Source: Bacteroidales bacterium (lineage in GTDB: Bacteria; Bacteroidota; Bacteroidia; Bacteroidales; FEN-979). From it: 9,716 bases of DNA. Location: NCBI GenBank assembly GCA_023231065.1, contig JALNWE010000093.1:1-9716 (forward strand). Reading direction: 5' to 3'. Both the position numbers and the translations under genes were made by a program. The notes beneath the pieces are model-generated. The model searched no databases. It was not told the origin of the DNA and saw only the letters and a list, made by a program, of their open reading frames with translations. Below are positions 1-7,717 of this stretch, one piece after another. Position 1 is the first letter of the stretch, and every line of letters begins with the position of its first letter.

Positions 1-1
1 C

Positions 2-844
2 ATTGATGTCAATGGAAATGTTGTTTCTCAAGATACAATGAATTTATTCACTTCAACGAATTCTGATCCAGGGATAGTTCATATGAGTGCCAGCAACAGT
101 GAAGTACATGCCTACAATGTTACATTGAACAACACTTCCGACATCGAATTTGACCTTAATAAAGAAGATGCCATGCCACCAACTTTGACAATCTTACGTG
201 TTATCGATCAGGATGGCAAAGAAAATATTAACGTGCTGGATTTGGAAAGTTCAAAAATAGAAATTGCGGCAGGTGATTTTAGTATTGTTTATGACGAATA
301 TAATAATCCATACAAAATGTTATATACTGGCAAACCATCCATCGAAGTCTATTGGACAACCGATGGTCAAACCTATACGCAGTTGGAAGCCTCTGAAAAA
401 GAAAATATGTTCCATGTTTCTTACGGAAATTTCTTTGAAGTGAGTTTGGCGCCGTTGACGGGTTTAGTAAATGATCAATGGGTTTCGTTAAAGATTGTTG
501 TTACAGATGAAGCAGGAAATTTTCAAAGGCAGGAATTAACGCCATTGTTTTATGTTGGTGATATTGTTGGCCTGATTGAAAAACCATCAATCAATGCCTT
601 GTCACACAGTGTTTATCCAAATCCATTCAGCAAAACCGTTACCATTAAGGTTGAGAAACCAATAAATGGTAATGCTATATTCGAGATCTACGATGCTATG
701 GGTAAAATTATTAGTCAACGTACAATCAATTGTATAGGTAAATCTGAATTCACATGGGAAGAAAATGTAAATACCGGTATGTATTTCTATAAAATTTATA
801 CCAATGAAGGAGTTGTGCAGGGAAAGTTTGTAAAACAAGAATAA
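2..844 (+). CDS. C-terminal part of a T9SS-exported surface/secreted protein (5' truncated by window edge)
   Basis: The frame is open from the first bases of the window, so the ATG at 38 is very likely internal; 280 residues and the stop are visible. The last ~80 residues are a T9SS type A sorting domain: a YPNPF motif at about residue 205 of the visible part, then a strand, EIYDAMGK, a turn with GMYFYKI, and the ending GKFVKQE. In this family the domain directs passage through the outer membrane and is then normally cleaved. The ~190 residues before it look like beta-sandwich material without catalytic motifs. They align by eye with the C-terminal third of the 726-residue protein at 3435-5615, sharing the PP-x-LT start, an A-x-DF, the YG-x-(F/Y)-x-V-x-L-x-P segment and the P-x-F-x-V-(G/I)-G end before the sorting domain. 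The N-terminal function cannot be seen. By eye it is more AT-rich than the genes to its right. Confidence 0.9.
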   Translation: MDVNGNVVSQDTMNLFTSTNSDPGIVHMSASNSEVHAYNVTLNNTSDIEFDLNKEDAMPPTLTILRVIDQDGKENINVLDLESSKIEIAAGDFSIVYDEYNNPYKMLYTGKPSIEVYWTTDGQTYTQLEASEKENMFHVSYGNFFEVSLAPLTGLVNDQWVSLKIVVTDEAGNFQRQELTPLFYVGDIVGLIEKPSINALSHSVYPNPFSKTVTIKVEKPINGNAIFEIYDAMGKIISQRTINCIGKSEFTWEENVNTGMYFYKIYTNEGVVQGKFVKQE

Positions 845-900
845 CAGTTAGTCAAATAACTGAAAATTAAATAAATACAAATATAAATTTAGTTATTGAA

Positions 901-942
901 AGAGGCTGTCTCAAAAGTCCGAGGCAGTCTCTTTTTCTTTTT
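901..942 (+). terminator. Intrinsic terminator after the left-edge T9SS gene
   Basis: A 12-bp stem (901-912 with 921-932) has two G-U wobble pairs and no mismatch in RNA. Its loop is 8 nt, and TTTTTCTTTTT follows. It lies 56 bp after the stop codon of the left gene. On the opposite strand the stem is followed by only a short T run, so any termination of the convergent small gene here would be weaker. Confidence 0.9.
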
Positions 943-1063
943 AGCCAACTGATTGTTAATTAATTGGCAATAAAAAACATCAAGTTATACCGCTGGATAT
1001 CTGCAAGGCATTGATTTTCTTTTGAATGAGTGAGATTGTCGTCTTACTTTATTGACATGAAAT

Positions 1064-1237
1064 CTACACTATACAGCGAAGATTAACCAATCTGTTTATG
1101 TTTGCATTCTCAATGCTGTATTTACCTTTTTCAGCAACGTGGTTATCGTGCCACACAAAGAACAATGTGGATAAAACCACGATAATCAGAATGACACCGC
1201 CAAAAACAATTGGCTTTTTGTATTCAGGGCCAGACAT
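1064..1237 (-). CDS. Small single-pass membrane protein, 57 residues, unknown function
   Basis: An ORF starts at ATG (1237-1235) and ends at TAG (1066-1064). The product has a short polar N-terminus with a Lys pair (MSGPEYKKP), one hydrophobic span of about 19-20 residues (roughly 10-29, IVFGGVILIIVV then LSTLFFVW), and a polar tail of about 28 residues (HDNHVAEKGKYS and on). By the positive-inside rule the N-terminus should be cytoplasmic and the tail periplasmic. An exact TAnnTTTG element at 1265-1272 on this strand gives a plausible leader of about 20 nt. There is no Shine-Dalgarno sequence, which is normal for this phylum. The gene is divergent from the TPR regulator and convergent with the left T9SS gene. 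I do not recognise the family. The ordered charge and hydrophobicity pattern plus a promoter at the right place argue for a real gene, but a chance ORF is possible. Confidence 0.6.
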   Translation of the reverse strand: MSGPEYKKPIVFGGVILIIVVLSTLFFVWHDNHVAEKGKYSIENANINRLVNLRCIV

Positions 1238-1264
1238 GTTAAAGAGGAATTTTATTTAAGAGTC

Positions 1265-1272
1265 CAAATGTA
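1265..1272 (-). promoter_or_regulatory. Candidate -7 box (TAnnTTTG) for the small membrane protein
   Basis: The minus strand reads TACATTTG, an exact match to the Bacteroidetes TAnnTTTG -7 element, 27 nt before the ATG at 1237. A TTT run about 23-25 nt upstream is only a partial match to the -33 TTTG element. No start-site data exist here, so this rests on motif and spacing alone. Confidence 0.4.
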
Positions 1273-1359
1273 AAGCAAATCTACTAGAAATGTTAAAGGA
1301 GGATGATTACCGCTTTTTTTCAGTATCTTGCCACAGCATAGCAGATCAGCAAGATATCC

Positions 1360-3174
1360 ATGGGTATGAAAATGGAGAGGAAACACATCCTTCTGATAAT
1401 TATTCCGGTCGCATTGATCCTGGCTGCTACGATTCTGCTGGTTACTTTGAATCACCATGACCGGCGGGATGATCAGGTTACGTCGATGCAGAAAAAAAGG
1501 CTGAAGGGGCTGATGGATTCCATTAATTTAAATTATTACAAGGTCCCTGTTAAACGGTTGGATTATATCAGCAAAACCATTGCTATTGCCATTGCCTTGA
1601 ACGACAGCAATGCCCTGGCAAAATCATATTATTACAAAGCCTCCTGTTATCTTGACCTGGAAAAACCGGATAGTGTATTGCCCTATTGTGAAAAAGCACA
1701 AGTACTGGCCGGGCTACTGAAAAATCAGATATTAATAGCTAAGACGACAAATGTAATCGCCAACCTGTATCTTGATAAGGACGATTATTACAGGGCCATG
1801 GTCGCACTGAAATCGGCGTTAAAAATTTTTGAAGAGAAAGGCGACAAACATGATATCGGAGTCGTTTATAACGGGTTGGGGTTGGTTTACTCCAATTTAA
1901 AAGAATATGACAAATCGATCACATATTATATCAAAGCCGATGAGATATTCCGGGCGCTGGGTAAAGAACGGGAGCAGGCAGTAATAAAACTGAATATTGC
2001 CGGATGCTATGTGGAGAAAAACAATGTGGCCAAAGCCAATTATTATTATAAACAATCCCTGCAAACTTTCGGTAAGATCCAGGATTCTGTGCAGATTGTA
2101 GCTACTTACATTAACATGAGCAATGGCTGCCGGAAAAACGGTAATTTACAGGAGGCCGCCGGTTTTCTTGACCGGGCAATATATCTGTCAACGAGGATGA
2201 ATAATCAAAGACTGATGGGGAGCTCTTACTATAACAGGGGAGCCTTGTATTTTGATGCCGGTGATCTTGTAAGGGCCAAAGAATTTGTGGAGAGGGGTTT
2301 GGCTTTTTTTAAGAAAATCGGATTGAGGGAAGGGGAGATGCTGGCCTTGAAGTCATTGTCGGAGATACAGGAAAAAACCGGGAACTATAAACTTTCTTTA
2401 GGGTATTATAAAGGATTCACCGACATTCAGAACGAAATCCTGAATGGGGATACCCGTAAACAAATAGCCGACCTTCAATGGAAATATGACCTTCAGAAAA
2501 ATGAATATGAAACAAGGCTCCTTCTCGAAAAATATACCGTGAAACAAAAACAAACCCTGTTTCTCTCTCTGTCCTTGGGATTATTTTTTATACTGGCTAT
2601 CCTGATTGGCATTCTGATCAGGCTGGCTTATAAAAACCTGAAAAAATCCGTCAGGCTTACCGAACTGGAAAACATACACCTAAATGAAAAAATGAGCGCC
2701 GATCAAAGGATTAATCACCTGGAGAATCTTCGTTTGACATCCGAGATCGATGCAATGAACCGGGAACTTACTGCTACCTCCCTTCAACTTATCTCAAAAA
2801 ATGAGATTTTAGCCGATATCTATGAACGGAATGAACAGTATTTTAAAAAAGAGACCATGGGGCGGGAACCCTATAACGACCTGAAACATATATTAAAGGA
2901 AAATCTCAACCAGGACAAAGATTGGGTCCATTTCAAAGAACTCTTTGTTAAAGTTCACCGGAATTTCTTTAACGATATTAAAAACCGCTGCCCCGAATTG
3001 ACCGAAAATGAATTGAGAATGTGCGCATACCTGCGGATCAACCTGCGGAACAAAGAGATTGCCAAGATGTTGAACATTCTGCCCGAATCAGTGAAAACTA
3101 TCCGGTATCATATTCGGAAAAAGCTGAAAATTGATAAAGATATCTCCCTCGAAGATTTCATCCGCGGTATATAA
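1360..3174 (+). CDS. Membrane-bound TPR regulator with C-terminal LuxR-type HTH
   Basis: A 604-residue one-component regulator. A signal-anchor segment (about 9-30) is followed by about seven TPR-like repeats (roughly 84-360, each with the A/G-x-x-Y and A-x-x-Y/F spacing; clearest near 166-202 and 207-242). A short coiled stretch comes next, then a second membrane span (about 398-420), a cytoplasmic coiled coil (about 423-500) and a C-terminal helix-turn-helix (about 540-604). The HTH region shows PELTENELRMCAYL, then NKEIAKMLNI, SVKTIRYHIRKKL and a final DFIRGI, the pattern of the Bacteroidetes LuxR-like domains found at the end of TPR or Y_Y_Y sensors. Two spans put the TPRs in the periplasm and the HTH in the cytoplasm, so ligand or protein binding outside could control transcription directly. 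An in-frame TAG at 1339 limits the start to ATG 1360, 1366 or 1372; none has a clear ribosome binding site. Its targets are unknown; the T9SS genes on both sides are candidates by position only. Confidence 0.9.
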   Translation: MGMKMERKHILLIIIPVALILAATILLVTLNHHDRRDDQVTSMQKKRLKGLMDSINLNYYKVPVKRLDYISKTIAIAIALNDSNALAKSYYYKASCYLDLEKPDSVLPYCEKAQVLAGLLKNQILIAKTTNVIANLYLDKDDYYRAMVALKSALKIFEEKGDKHDIGVVYNGLGLVYSNLKEYDKSITYYIKADEIFRALGKEREQAVIKLNIAGCYVEKNNVAKANYYYKQSLQTFGKIQDSVQIVATYINMSNGCRKNGNLQEAAGFLDRAIYLSTRMNNQRLMGSSYYNRGALYFDAGDLVRAKEFVERGLAFFKKIGLREGEMLALKSLSEIQEKTGNYKLSLGYYKGFTDIQNEILNGDTRKQIADLQWKYDLQKNEYETRLLLEKYTVKQKQTLFLSLSLGLFFILAILIGILIRLAYKNLKKSVRLTELENIHLNEKMSADQRINHLENLRLTSEIDAMNRELTATSLQLISKNEILADIYERNEQYFKKETMGREPYNDLKHILKENLNQDKDWVHFKELFVKVHRNFFNDIKNRCPELTENELRMCAYLRINLRNKEIAKMLNILPESVKTIRYHIRKKLKIDKDISLEDFIRGI

Positions 3175-3346
3175 GCTGTATATAAATAACTCAAATTTCT
3201 CCCATCCACGCTCCTGCTAACCGGAATTGCACCTGATCTCCTTTTCATTTATCCGCATAACATGTTGCTGTTCAAAGTGTAAAACCTCTTTTTGAAAGGG
3301 ACGGTCAATTTTCCCCCATCTACCATTCTATTACCATGAAAATTAG

Positions 3347-3371
3347 GATACCGGCTCTTGCCGGATATATC
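3347..3371 (+). other. Small imperfect hairpin between the regulator and the secreted-protein gene
   Basis: GATACCGG (3347-3354) can pair with CCGG (3361-3364) and, past a three-base bulge, TATC (3368-3371), with a 6-nt loop. A loose T-rich run (CTTTGTTTC) follows. It could be a weak terminator for the regulator, but its 3' part coincides with the candidate -7 box of the next gene. The rest of the 260-bp gap between 3175 and 3434 shows nothing I can assign. Confidence 0.25.
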
Positions 3372-3375
3372 TTTG
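3368..3375 (+). promoter_or_regulatory. Candidate -7 box (TAnnTTTG) for the 726-residue secreted protein
   Basis: TATCTTTG matches the Bacteroidetes -7 element exactly and sits 59 nt before the ATG at 3435, giving a predicted leader of about 50 nt. I see no good TTTG at the -33 position. It supports separate transcription of this gene rather than read-through from the TPR regulator. Confidence 0.4.
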
Positions 3376-3434
3376 TTTCACGCTCCAAAGTCATTTTGGC
3401 TGCAAATTTTATGTAAAACTAAAAACTTCGATTT

Positions 3435-5615
3435 ATGAAAAAACTATTATCAATCTTCTGTTACCTCCTGATTATGGGTCAATGCTTGAGCCAAACTTTT
3501 CAAACACGTGAATTTGCCGATGGAACAAAAACCTGCTACCTGAAAGGCAGCAAGGGCATTATCTCCGCAGTCAGCGGAAAGAGTTTTAACGGTGAGTTGA
3601 AACCCGATATAAAATTTTTAAACACCTCCAATACTACCACGTTTCAGAACAATTATACCTTGAATAAACCGGAATCCAGAATATCGCATCATGTTACCCT
3701 GCGGTTTGATGTTATGACATTTTCTATAATAATGACCAGCAAAACAAACAGTTATGGCGATTTCAACTGGTCAAGCGGACAAACAGTAGCCGATATAGAG
3801 GTTCAGGAAGGAATTTATGAAATCATGATTAATACATACGATTTCATAAATTCCGGAGACGAACTATATGTTTTCCTGCATGACCTTAATGTAAATGCAG
3901 ATATTGATACAACAATAATCCTTTCCGAGGCCGCTCATCACTATGTTTATTTTCATGGGATGGATGAAAATAATATACCTCTTTTACCTGATGATACCAC
4001 AATAATTAGGGATTTCAAGCAAATCAATGTTGAGTTCCCCGCCCCTTTGATTTTTCAGTCATCTGCCGGTGGGATGATTGGTTTTCCAAAGGATTATGTT
4101 AGATTCTCTGATGTCAATCCCGACTATAAAATCAGCTTTGGACAAAGCAATGTTAAACAGGGGAAAATGTACGTTCTCGATCTTGATCAACTGAATGGTA
4201 TTTCAGCTGATACTATTCTTGAAAGCAAACCAGATACCTATAAAAAAATGACCAACGTTTTTCTCGAATCCCCAAGCGCTGTTGATGATTATCTGAATTT
4301 TCATACAGGGACCATATCCAGATTACGTGATGATCCATACTATTGGATGTATTCAACTTTCGATGACTTTAGTACCACATATCCTTCAAAAAATTTGGAT
4401 TCCCTAAGTATTTATTTAAATAATATTTTTAAGAATACCAACATTGTGAACTGTGTTGCTGCAGTTGATTTCTGGGAAGGTGTTCCGGCCTACGACAATC
4501 CCGAAAAGAGAATTTCAGGTAAACCGTTTTACATTACTGAGGGGGACACCATCCAGTATTGCTTGTTTTTCCCACCTGCGAAGGCAGATTATAGTGTGTT
4601 AAACAATTCCATTGTGAACTTCGGCAATTCTGCGCCATTTATTAACACTTACAGTGTTAATGATGCGACCAGCATTTTCAGCTATTCTGATGTTACCGGC
4701 CAGGGCAACGATATCCGCAAATTGGATAGTTATTCGAGTCTTTATTATATAAAACAAGGTACGGATATTTTACAATCGGACACCTTGTTCCGCTTTGAGC
4801 AACCATATACTATACCAGCCTCCGGTCCCTATTCCTTTTCAGTTACTGATAGTAATTATTATCTTAAAGGAATACAAGGAAAGGTTCAAACCCGGAACAT
4901 TTTCAATATTCCCGGCGCCGATCCGAACCCACCCGTTCTGACCTCCTTCAAAATATTGAACTCCAACAACATTATTTGTGAATCGTATGCTTATTCAGCA
5001 CAGGCAACTCTTCACTTTTCAGCAGCCGATTTTATTGACAATGAGATCCAAGATATCAGCGCCGCGTATTTATACTATAAAAAATATGATGAAGAAAACT
5101 GGACCAGTCTGCCTGTTGAAGAGCGGCCCGGGCTTTATGATTCAATCTTTAGGTACGGTCAATATTTTGTAAGTGATTTAACGCCTATCCTTAGCTCCTG
5201 CACCGATACAACTTTTATTGATTTAAAACTGACATTGGCAGACGCCTCATCAAATTACACTTTTGAAATTTTTCACCCGGCTTTCCAGGTTATAGGACAT
5301 GGAGTGGGAATCCCTGATAACAATTTAAAACCAAGCGATTTGAATTTGGAAATTTTCCCCAATCCTGTCACGGCTGGTTCCTGTATTTCTTTTAATCTTT
5401 CCGAAAAATCAAACGTTCGGGTAACATTGTTTGATATTACAGGAAAATGCGTAGGAACAGTTTTGGATAAACCCTTCGGAGCAGGGGTACATAATTTCAA
5501 TCTGAACAACTCGGATTTTAACCTGGCAGGAATAGCCAATGGTATTTACCTGTTAAAACTTGAAACAGGGGAAACTAACAAAACAGTGAAATTTATAATG
5601 CACTGGCACGATTGA
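3435..5615 (+). CDS. Secreted T9SS protein of 726 residues, unknown function
   Basis: The start MKKLLSIFCYLLIMGQCLSQ is a Sec signal peptide, probably cleaved near residue 20; the Cys is not in a convincing lipobox. The last ~90 residues (about 636-726) are a T9SS type A sorting domain: IFPNPV, LFDITGK, NGIYLLKLETG and KFIM near the end. The stretch between is rich in Asp, Asn, Ser, Tyr and Phe, looks like beta-sheet modules, and has no hydrolase motif that I can recognise. Residues ~441-635 are paralogous to the visible part of the gene at 2-844. The final residues HWHD after KFIM depart a little from the usual basic end. It is most likely exported through the outer membrane and either released or attached to the surface. 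It has its own candidate promoter, and a hairpin 61 bp downstream separates it from the convergent kinase gene. Binding, adhesion or an uncharacterised enzyme are all possible. Confidence 0.92.
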   Translation: MKKLLSIFCYLLIMGQCLSQTFQTREFADGTKTCYLKGSKGIISAVSGKSFNGELKPDIKFLNTSNTTTFQNNYTLNKPESRISHHVTLRFDVMTFSIIMTSKTNSYGDFNWSSGQTVADIEVQEGIYEIMINTYDFINSGDELYVFLHDLNVNADIDTTIILSEAAHHYVYFHGMDENNIPLLPDDTTIIRDFKQINVEFPAPLIFQSSAGGMIGFPKDYVRFSDVNPDYKISFGQSNVKQGKMYVLDLDQLNGISADTILESKPDTYKKMTNVFLESPSAVDDYLNFHTGTISRLRDDPYYWMYSTFDDFSTTYPSKNLDSLSIYLNNIFKNTNIVNCVAAVDFWEGVPAYDNPEKRISGKPFYITEGDTIQYCLFFPPAKADYSVLNNSIVNFGNSAPFINTYSVNDATSIFSYSDVTGQGNDIRKLDSYSSLYYIKQGTDILQSDTLFRFEQPYTIPASGPYSFSVTDSNYYLKGIQGKVQTRNIFNIPGADPNPPVLTSFKILNSNNIICESYAYSAQATLHFSAADFIDNEIQDISAAYLYYKKYDEENWTSLPVEERPGLYDSIFRYGQYFVSDLTPILSSCTDTTFIDLKLTLADASSNYTFEIFHPAFQVIGHGVGIPDNNLKPSDLNLEIFPNPVTAGSCISFNLSEKSNVRVTLFDITGKCVGTVLDKPFGAGVHNFNLNNSDFNLAGIANGIYLLKLETGETNKTVKFIMHWHD

Positions 5616-5675
5616 TATACTGGTAGTTACTGAAACAAAACCATGTGTGGCTTGTTTAGGATCAGGTTTGGTCAT

Positions 5676-5699
5676 AGCCGCCCAGGAAACGGGGCGGCT
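5676..5699. terminator. GC-rich hairpin between convergent genes
   Basis: AGCCGCCC (5676-5683) and GGGCGGCT (5692-5699) form a perfect 8-bp GC-rich stem with an 8-nt loop. It lies between the stop of the secreted-protein gene (5615) and the stop of the kinase gene (5704). The T tract is poor on the plus strand (TTGCCTT) and absent on the minus strand, so it is not a textbook intrinsic terminator. The position suggests a shared 3' end structure. Confidence 0.5.
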
Positions 5700-5703
5700 T
5701 GCC

Positions 5704-7614
5704 TTATCCCAGGTGTTTTTTGATCACGGCGAGCAGATCTGAAAGATCAAGGGGCTTTGAAAAGTAAGCGACACACCCAATCTCTATTGCCTTATGTTCA
5801 TCAAAATCGAGTGAATAGGCTGTTTGAGCGATGATGGGCAATCCGGGACGAAAGCCCAGGATTTCCGTGGTGGCATCATAGCCGTTGACAACGGGCATTT
5901 GAAGATCCATCAGCACCAGGTTGATGGTATCATCATGATGGCACATCTCAATAGCCTCCAGGCCGTTCCTTGCCCTGATTATTCTGGCGTTGGTTTTTTT
6001 CAGCCAACGTTCCAATACGGTATAATTGCTGTCGGTATCTTCGGCAATTAAAATCGATTTCCCCGTCAGGTCAATGATTCCTAACGACGAAATGTCTGCC
6101 CTGCCTTTCTTTGGCCTTGTTTTTTCCCCGGTAATTGGCATTGAACAATAGACAGATGTTCCTTTATCCGGTTCTGACTTCAGCCATAATTTACCTCCCT
6201 GCAATGTAATGAAATCGCGGGCAAGCGTTAAGCCAAGTCCAAGGCCACCAAATTGCCGGGTCCCGGATTCATCTCCCTGGCGAAATTTATTGAAAATATA
6301 CTCCTGCTTTTCCGGAGGGATACCAATGCCAGTATCTGTCACAAAAAACAGTACCTCTTTTTGGGAATTGATATGGCAACCGAGTGTAACCGTTCCAACC
6401 CGTGTGAATTTGAAAGCATTATCGAGTAAAAAATCCAATGCCTGTTTAAGCCTTATTTCATCACCTTCAATAAAAACAGTATTAGGGATATCCATCATAT
6501 ACAAGGAAAACTCAACCCCGGGATGGTTTTCCATATTAATTTTTGCCGAATATTTGTTGTAGACTTCCCGGATGAAACGATTAACATCAATGATTTCTTT
6601 CTTAACAGGAAGCTGGGATGTCTCGATTTTCGAAATATCGACAATGTTATTCAGTATGGAGATGAATTGTTCAACTCCATTTCTGATCAAATCAATATAT
6701 TCCGTTTTTTCCTCCTGATTGCATTCGGGATCTTTCATTAATTCATAGAAACCGATAATGGCATTGGCAGGGGTACGGACTTCATGGCTCAGGTTCTGTA
6801 GGAACGTTGTTTTAAGATTGTCCGCTTCAACTGCTTTCTGTAAGGATTCTTTCAGGTAAGTAATATCCTGTGCCTGAATGATAAACAGATAAGGATTACC
6901 GATATTATCGCGTATCAGCGATACGTTATGCAAAGCATAAATAATGGATCCGTCTTTACGAACATATCGTTTTTCCATAATGTTTTTATGGATACTTCCG
7001 GTCTTTAGCTGAGCCAGGACGTGTTCGCTACGCACAAGGTCATCGGGATGAGTTACAGTGTACTTATGAGAGAGCAGTTCCTCTTCCGTATACCAAAGCA
7101 TTTCGCAAAGGGCGCGGTTGACCTGGTAAAAATTTCCGTTCATGTCGAGGATAGCCATACCGACACTGGCATTTTCATATACCGCCCGCAGGAGATCTTC
7201 GTGATACTTTAACTCAATTTCTGCGTCCTTCCCGTCCGTAATATCTATTAAGCATTCGGCGATGAATGGTTTCCCATCGATCACGATTTTGCTAAAGCTA
7301 CGCAAAACCGGGACAACGTCATCTGCTTTTTCGACCTGGCGTCTTCCCGGATGCCCTTCAATATTGACGCCAGATAAAAACGGGCATCCATACCCTATGC
7401 CCATACAGGCCGATGATGTACATTCATGTCCCAGAATGACTTCACGGGGAATGCCCAGGATAGTCACTGCTGTATCGTTAATATCGACGACCAGATGTGT
7501 TTGAGGGTCAATCAGCATGATCCCGAATGCCACTCTGGAAAGCAATCCTGGTTTTATCATCGTCCCAAACAAATCCCGTTTCAGTGACTGTGATATCAGA
7601 GGTTTCTTCTGCAT
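5704..7614 (-). CDS. Hybrid sensor histidine kinase (PAS-PAS-HisKA-HATPase-REC), soluble
   Basis: A 636-residue protein without signal peptide or membrane span, so a cytoplasmic sensor. Domain order: first PAS (about 24-127, ending FIAECLIDITD); second PAS with PAC (about 137-256, containing WYTEEELLSHKYTVTHPDD and YVRKDGSI); HisKA (about 265-332) with H-box NLSHEVRTP, phosphoacceptor His277; and HATPase (about 383-494) with N-box Asn399, G1 DTGIGIP (427-433) and G2 GGLGLGL (456-462). A C-terminal receiver (about 518-636) has the acidic pair Glu525/Asp526, phosphoacceptor Asp570 in LMDLQMP, Thr598 and Lys620. All catalytic residues are present. The first PAS holds a Cys/His cluster, His63-x-Cys65-x4-Cys70-x5-Cys76-Pro, as in PAS domains of other environmental sensor kinases; metal or redox sensing is an inference. 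There is no output domain after the receiver, so phosphate must pass to another protein that is not visible here. The WG-repeat gene lies 103 bp upstream on the same strand. Start ATG 7614 is favoured by the nearby -7 element. Confidence 0.95.
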   Translation of the reverse strand: MQKKPLISQSLKRDLFGTMIKPGLLSRVAFGIMLIDPQTHLVVDINDTAVTILGIPREVILGHECTSSACMGIGYGCPFLSGVNIEGHPGRRQVEKADDVVPVLRSFSKIVIDGKPFIAECLIDITDGKDAEIELKYHEDLLRAVYENASVGMAILDMNGNFYQVNRALCEMLWYTEEELLSHKYTVTHPDDLVRSEHVLAQLKTGSIHKNIMEKRYVRKDGSIIYALHNVSLIRDNIGNPYLFIIQAQDITYLKESLQKAVEADNLKTTFLQNLSHEVRTPANAIIGFYELMKDPECNQEEKTEYIDLIRNGVEQFISILNNIVDISKIETSQLPVKKEIIDVNRFIREVYNKYSAKINMENHPGVEFSLYMMDIPNTVFIEGDEIRLKQALDFLLDNAFKFTRVGTVTLGCHINSQKEVLFFVTDTGIGIPPEKQEYIFNKFRQGDESGTRQFGGLGLGLTLARDFITLQGGKLWLKSEPDKGTSVYCSMPITGEKTRPKKGRADISSLGIIDLTGKSILIAEDTDSNYTVLERWLKKTNARIIRARNGLEAIEMCHHDDTINLVLMDLQMPVVNGYDATTEILGFRPGLPIIAQTAYSLDFDEHKAIEIGCVAYFSKPLDLSDLLAVIKKHLG

Positions 7615-7627
7615 TTATTCGTTTATG

Positions 7628-7635
7628 CAAAGGTA
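7628..7635 (-). promoter_or_regulatory. Candidate -7 box (TAnnTTTG) for the hybrid kinase
   Basis: The minus strand reads TACCTTTG, an exact TAnnTTTG match, only 13 nt before the ATG at 7614. With the usual distance to the start site the leader would be about 7 nt, nearly leaderless. A -33 TTTG is not clear. It suggests the kinase can be transcribed apart from the WG-repeat gene. Confidence 0.4.
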
Positions 7636-7717
7636 AGAAGATAATATATATTTATGAAGAAAATGTATAAAGCTTCTGTGCCAACAGATAATAAATAAAA
7701 TCTATGGCAAATCCGAC

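Noticed and set aside
901..932. Hairpin resembling the inverted end of an insertion sequence (CTGTCTCAAAAG-like)
   Set aside because: No transposase, second end or target duplication is visible, and stem plus T tract right after a stop codon is fully explained as a terminator.
945..1063. Weak GCCAA/TTGGC inverted repeat near 944-967 as a terminator for the small membrane protein
   Set aside because: The stem is only 5 bp with a long loop and no T tract in the needed direction; nothing else is assignable in this stretch.
1295..1302. Strong AAAGGAGG sequence before an ATG at 1303
   Set aside because: It directly abuts the ATG with no spacing and that frame ends at TAG 1339 after 12 codons; strong Shine-Dalgarno sites are not expected in this phylum.
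1252..1458. 68-residue minus-strand ORF across the start of the TPR regulator gene
   Set aside because: It overlaps the signal anchor of a well-supported gene, has no promoter or domain character, and reads as an antisense shadow.
3336..3416. 26-codon plus-strand ORF (MKIRIPALAGYI and on) just before the secreted-protein gene, a possible leader peptide
   Set aside because: It contains the hairpin and the -7 box, so it would lie partly upstream of the likely start site; there is no regulatory codon pattern.
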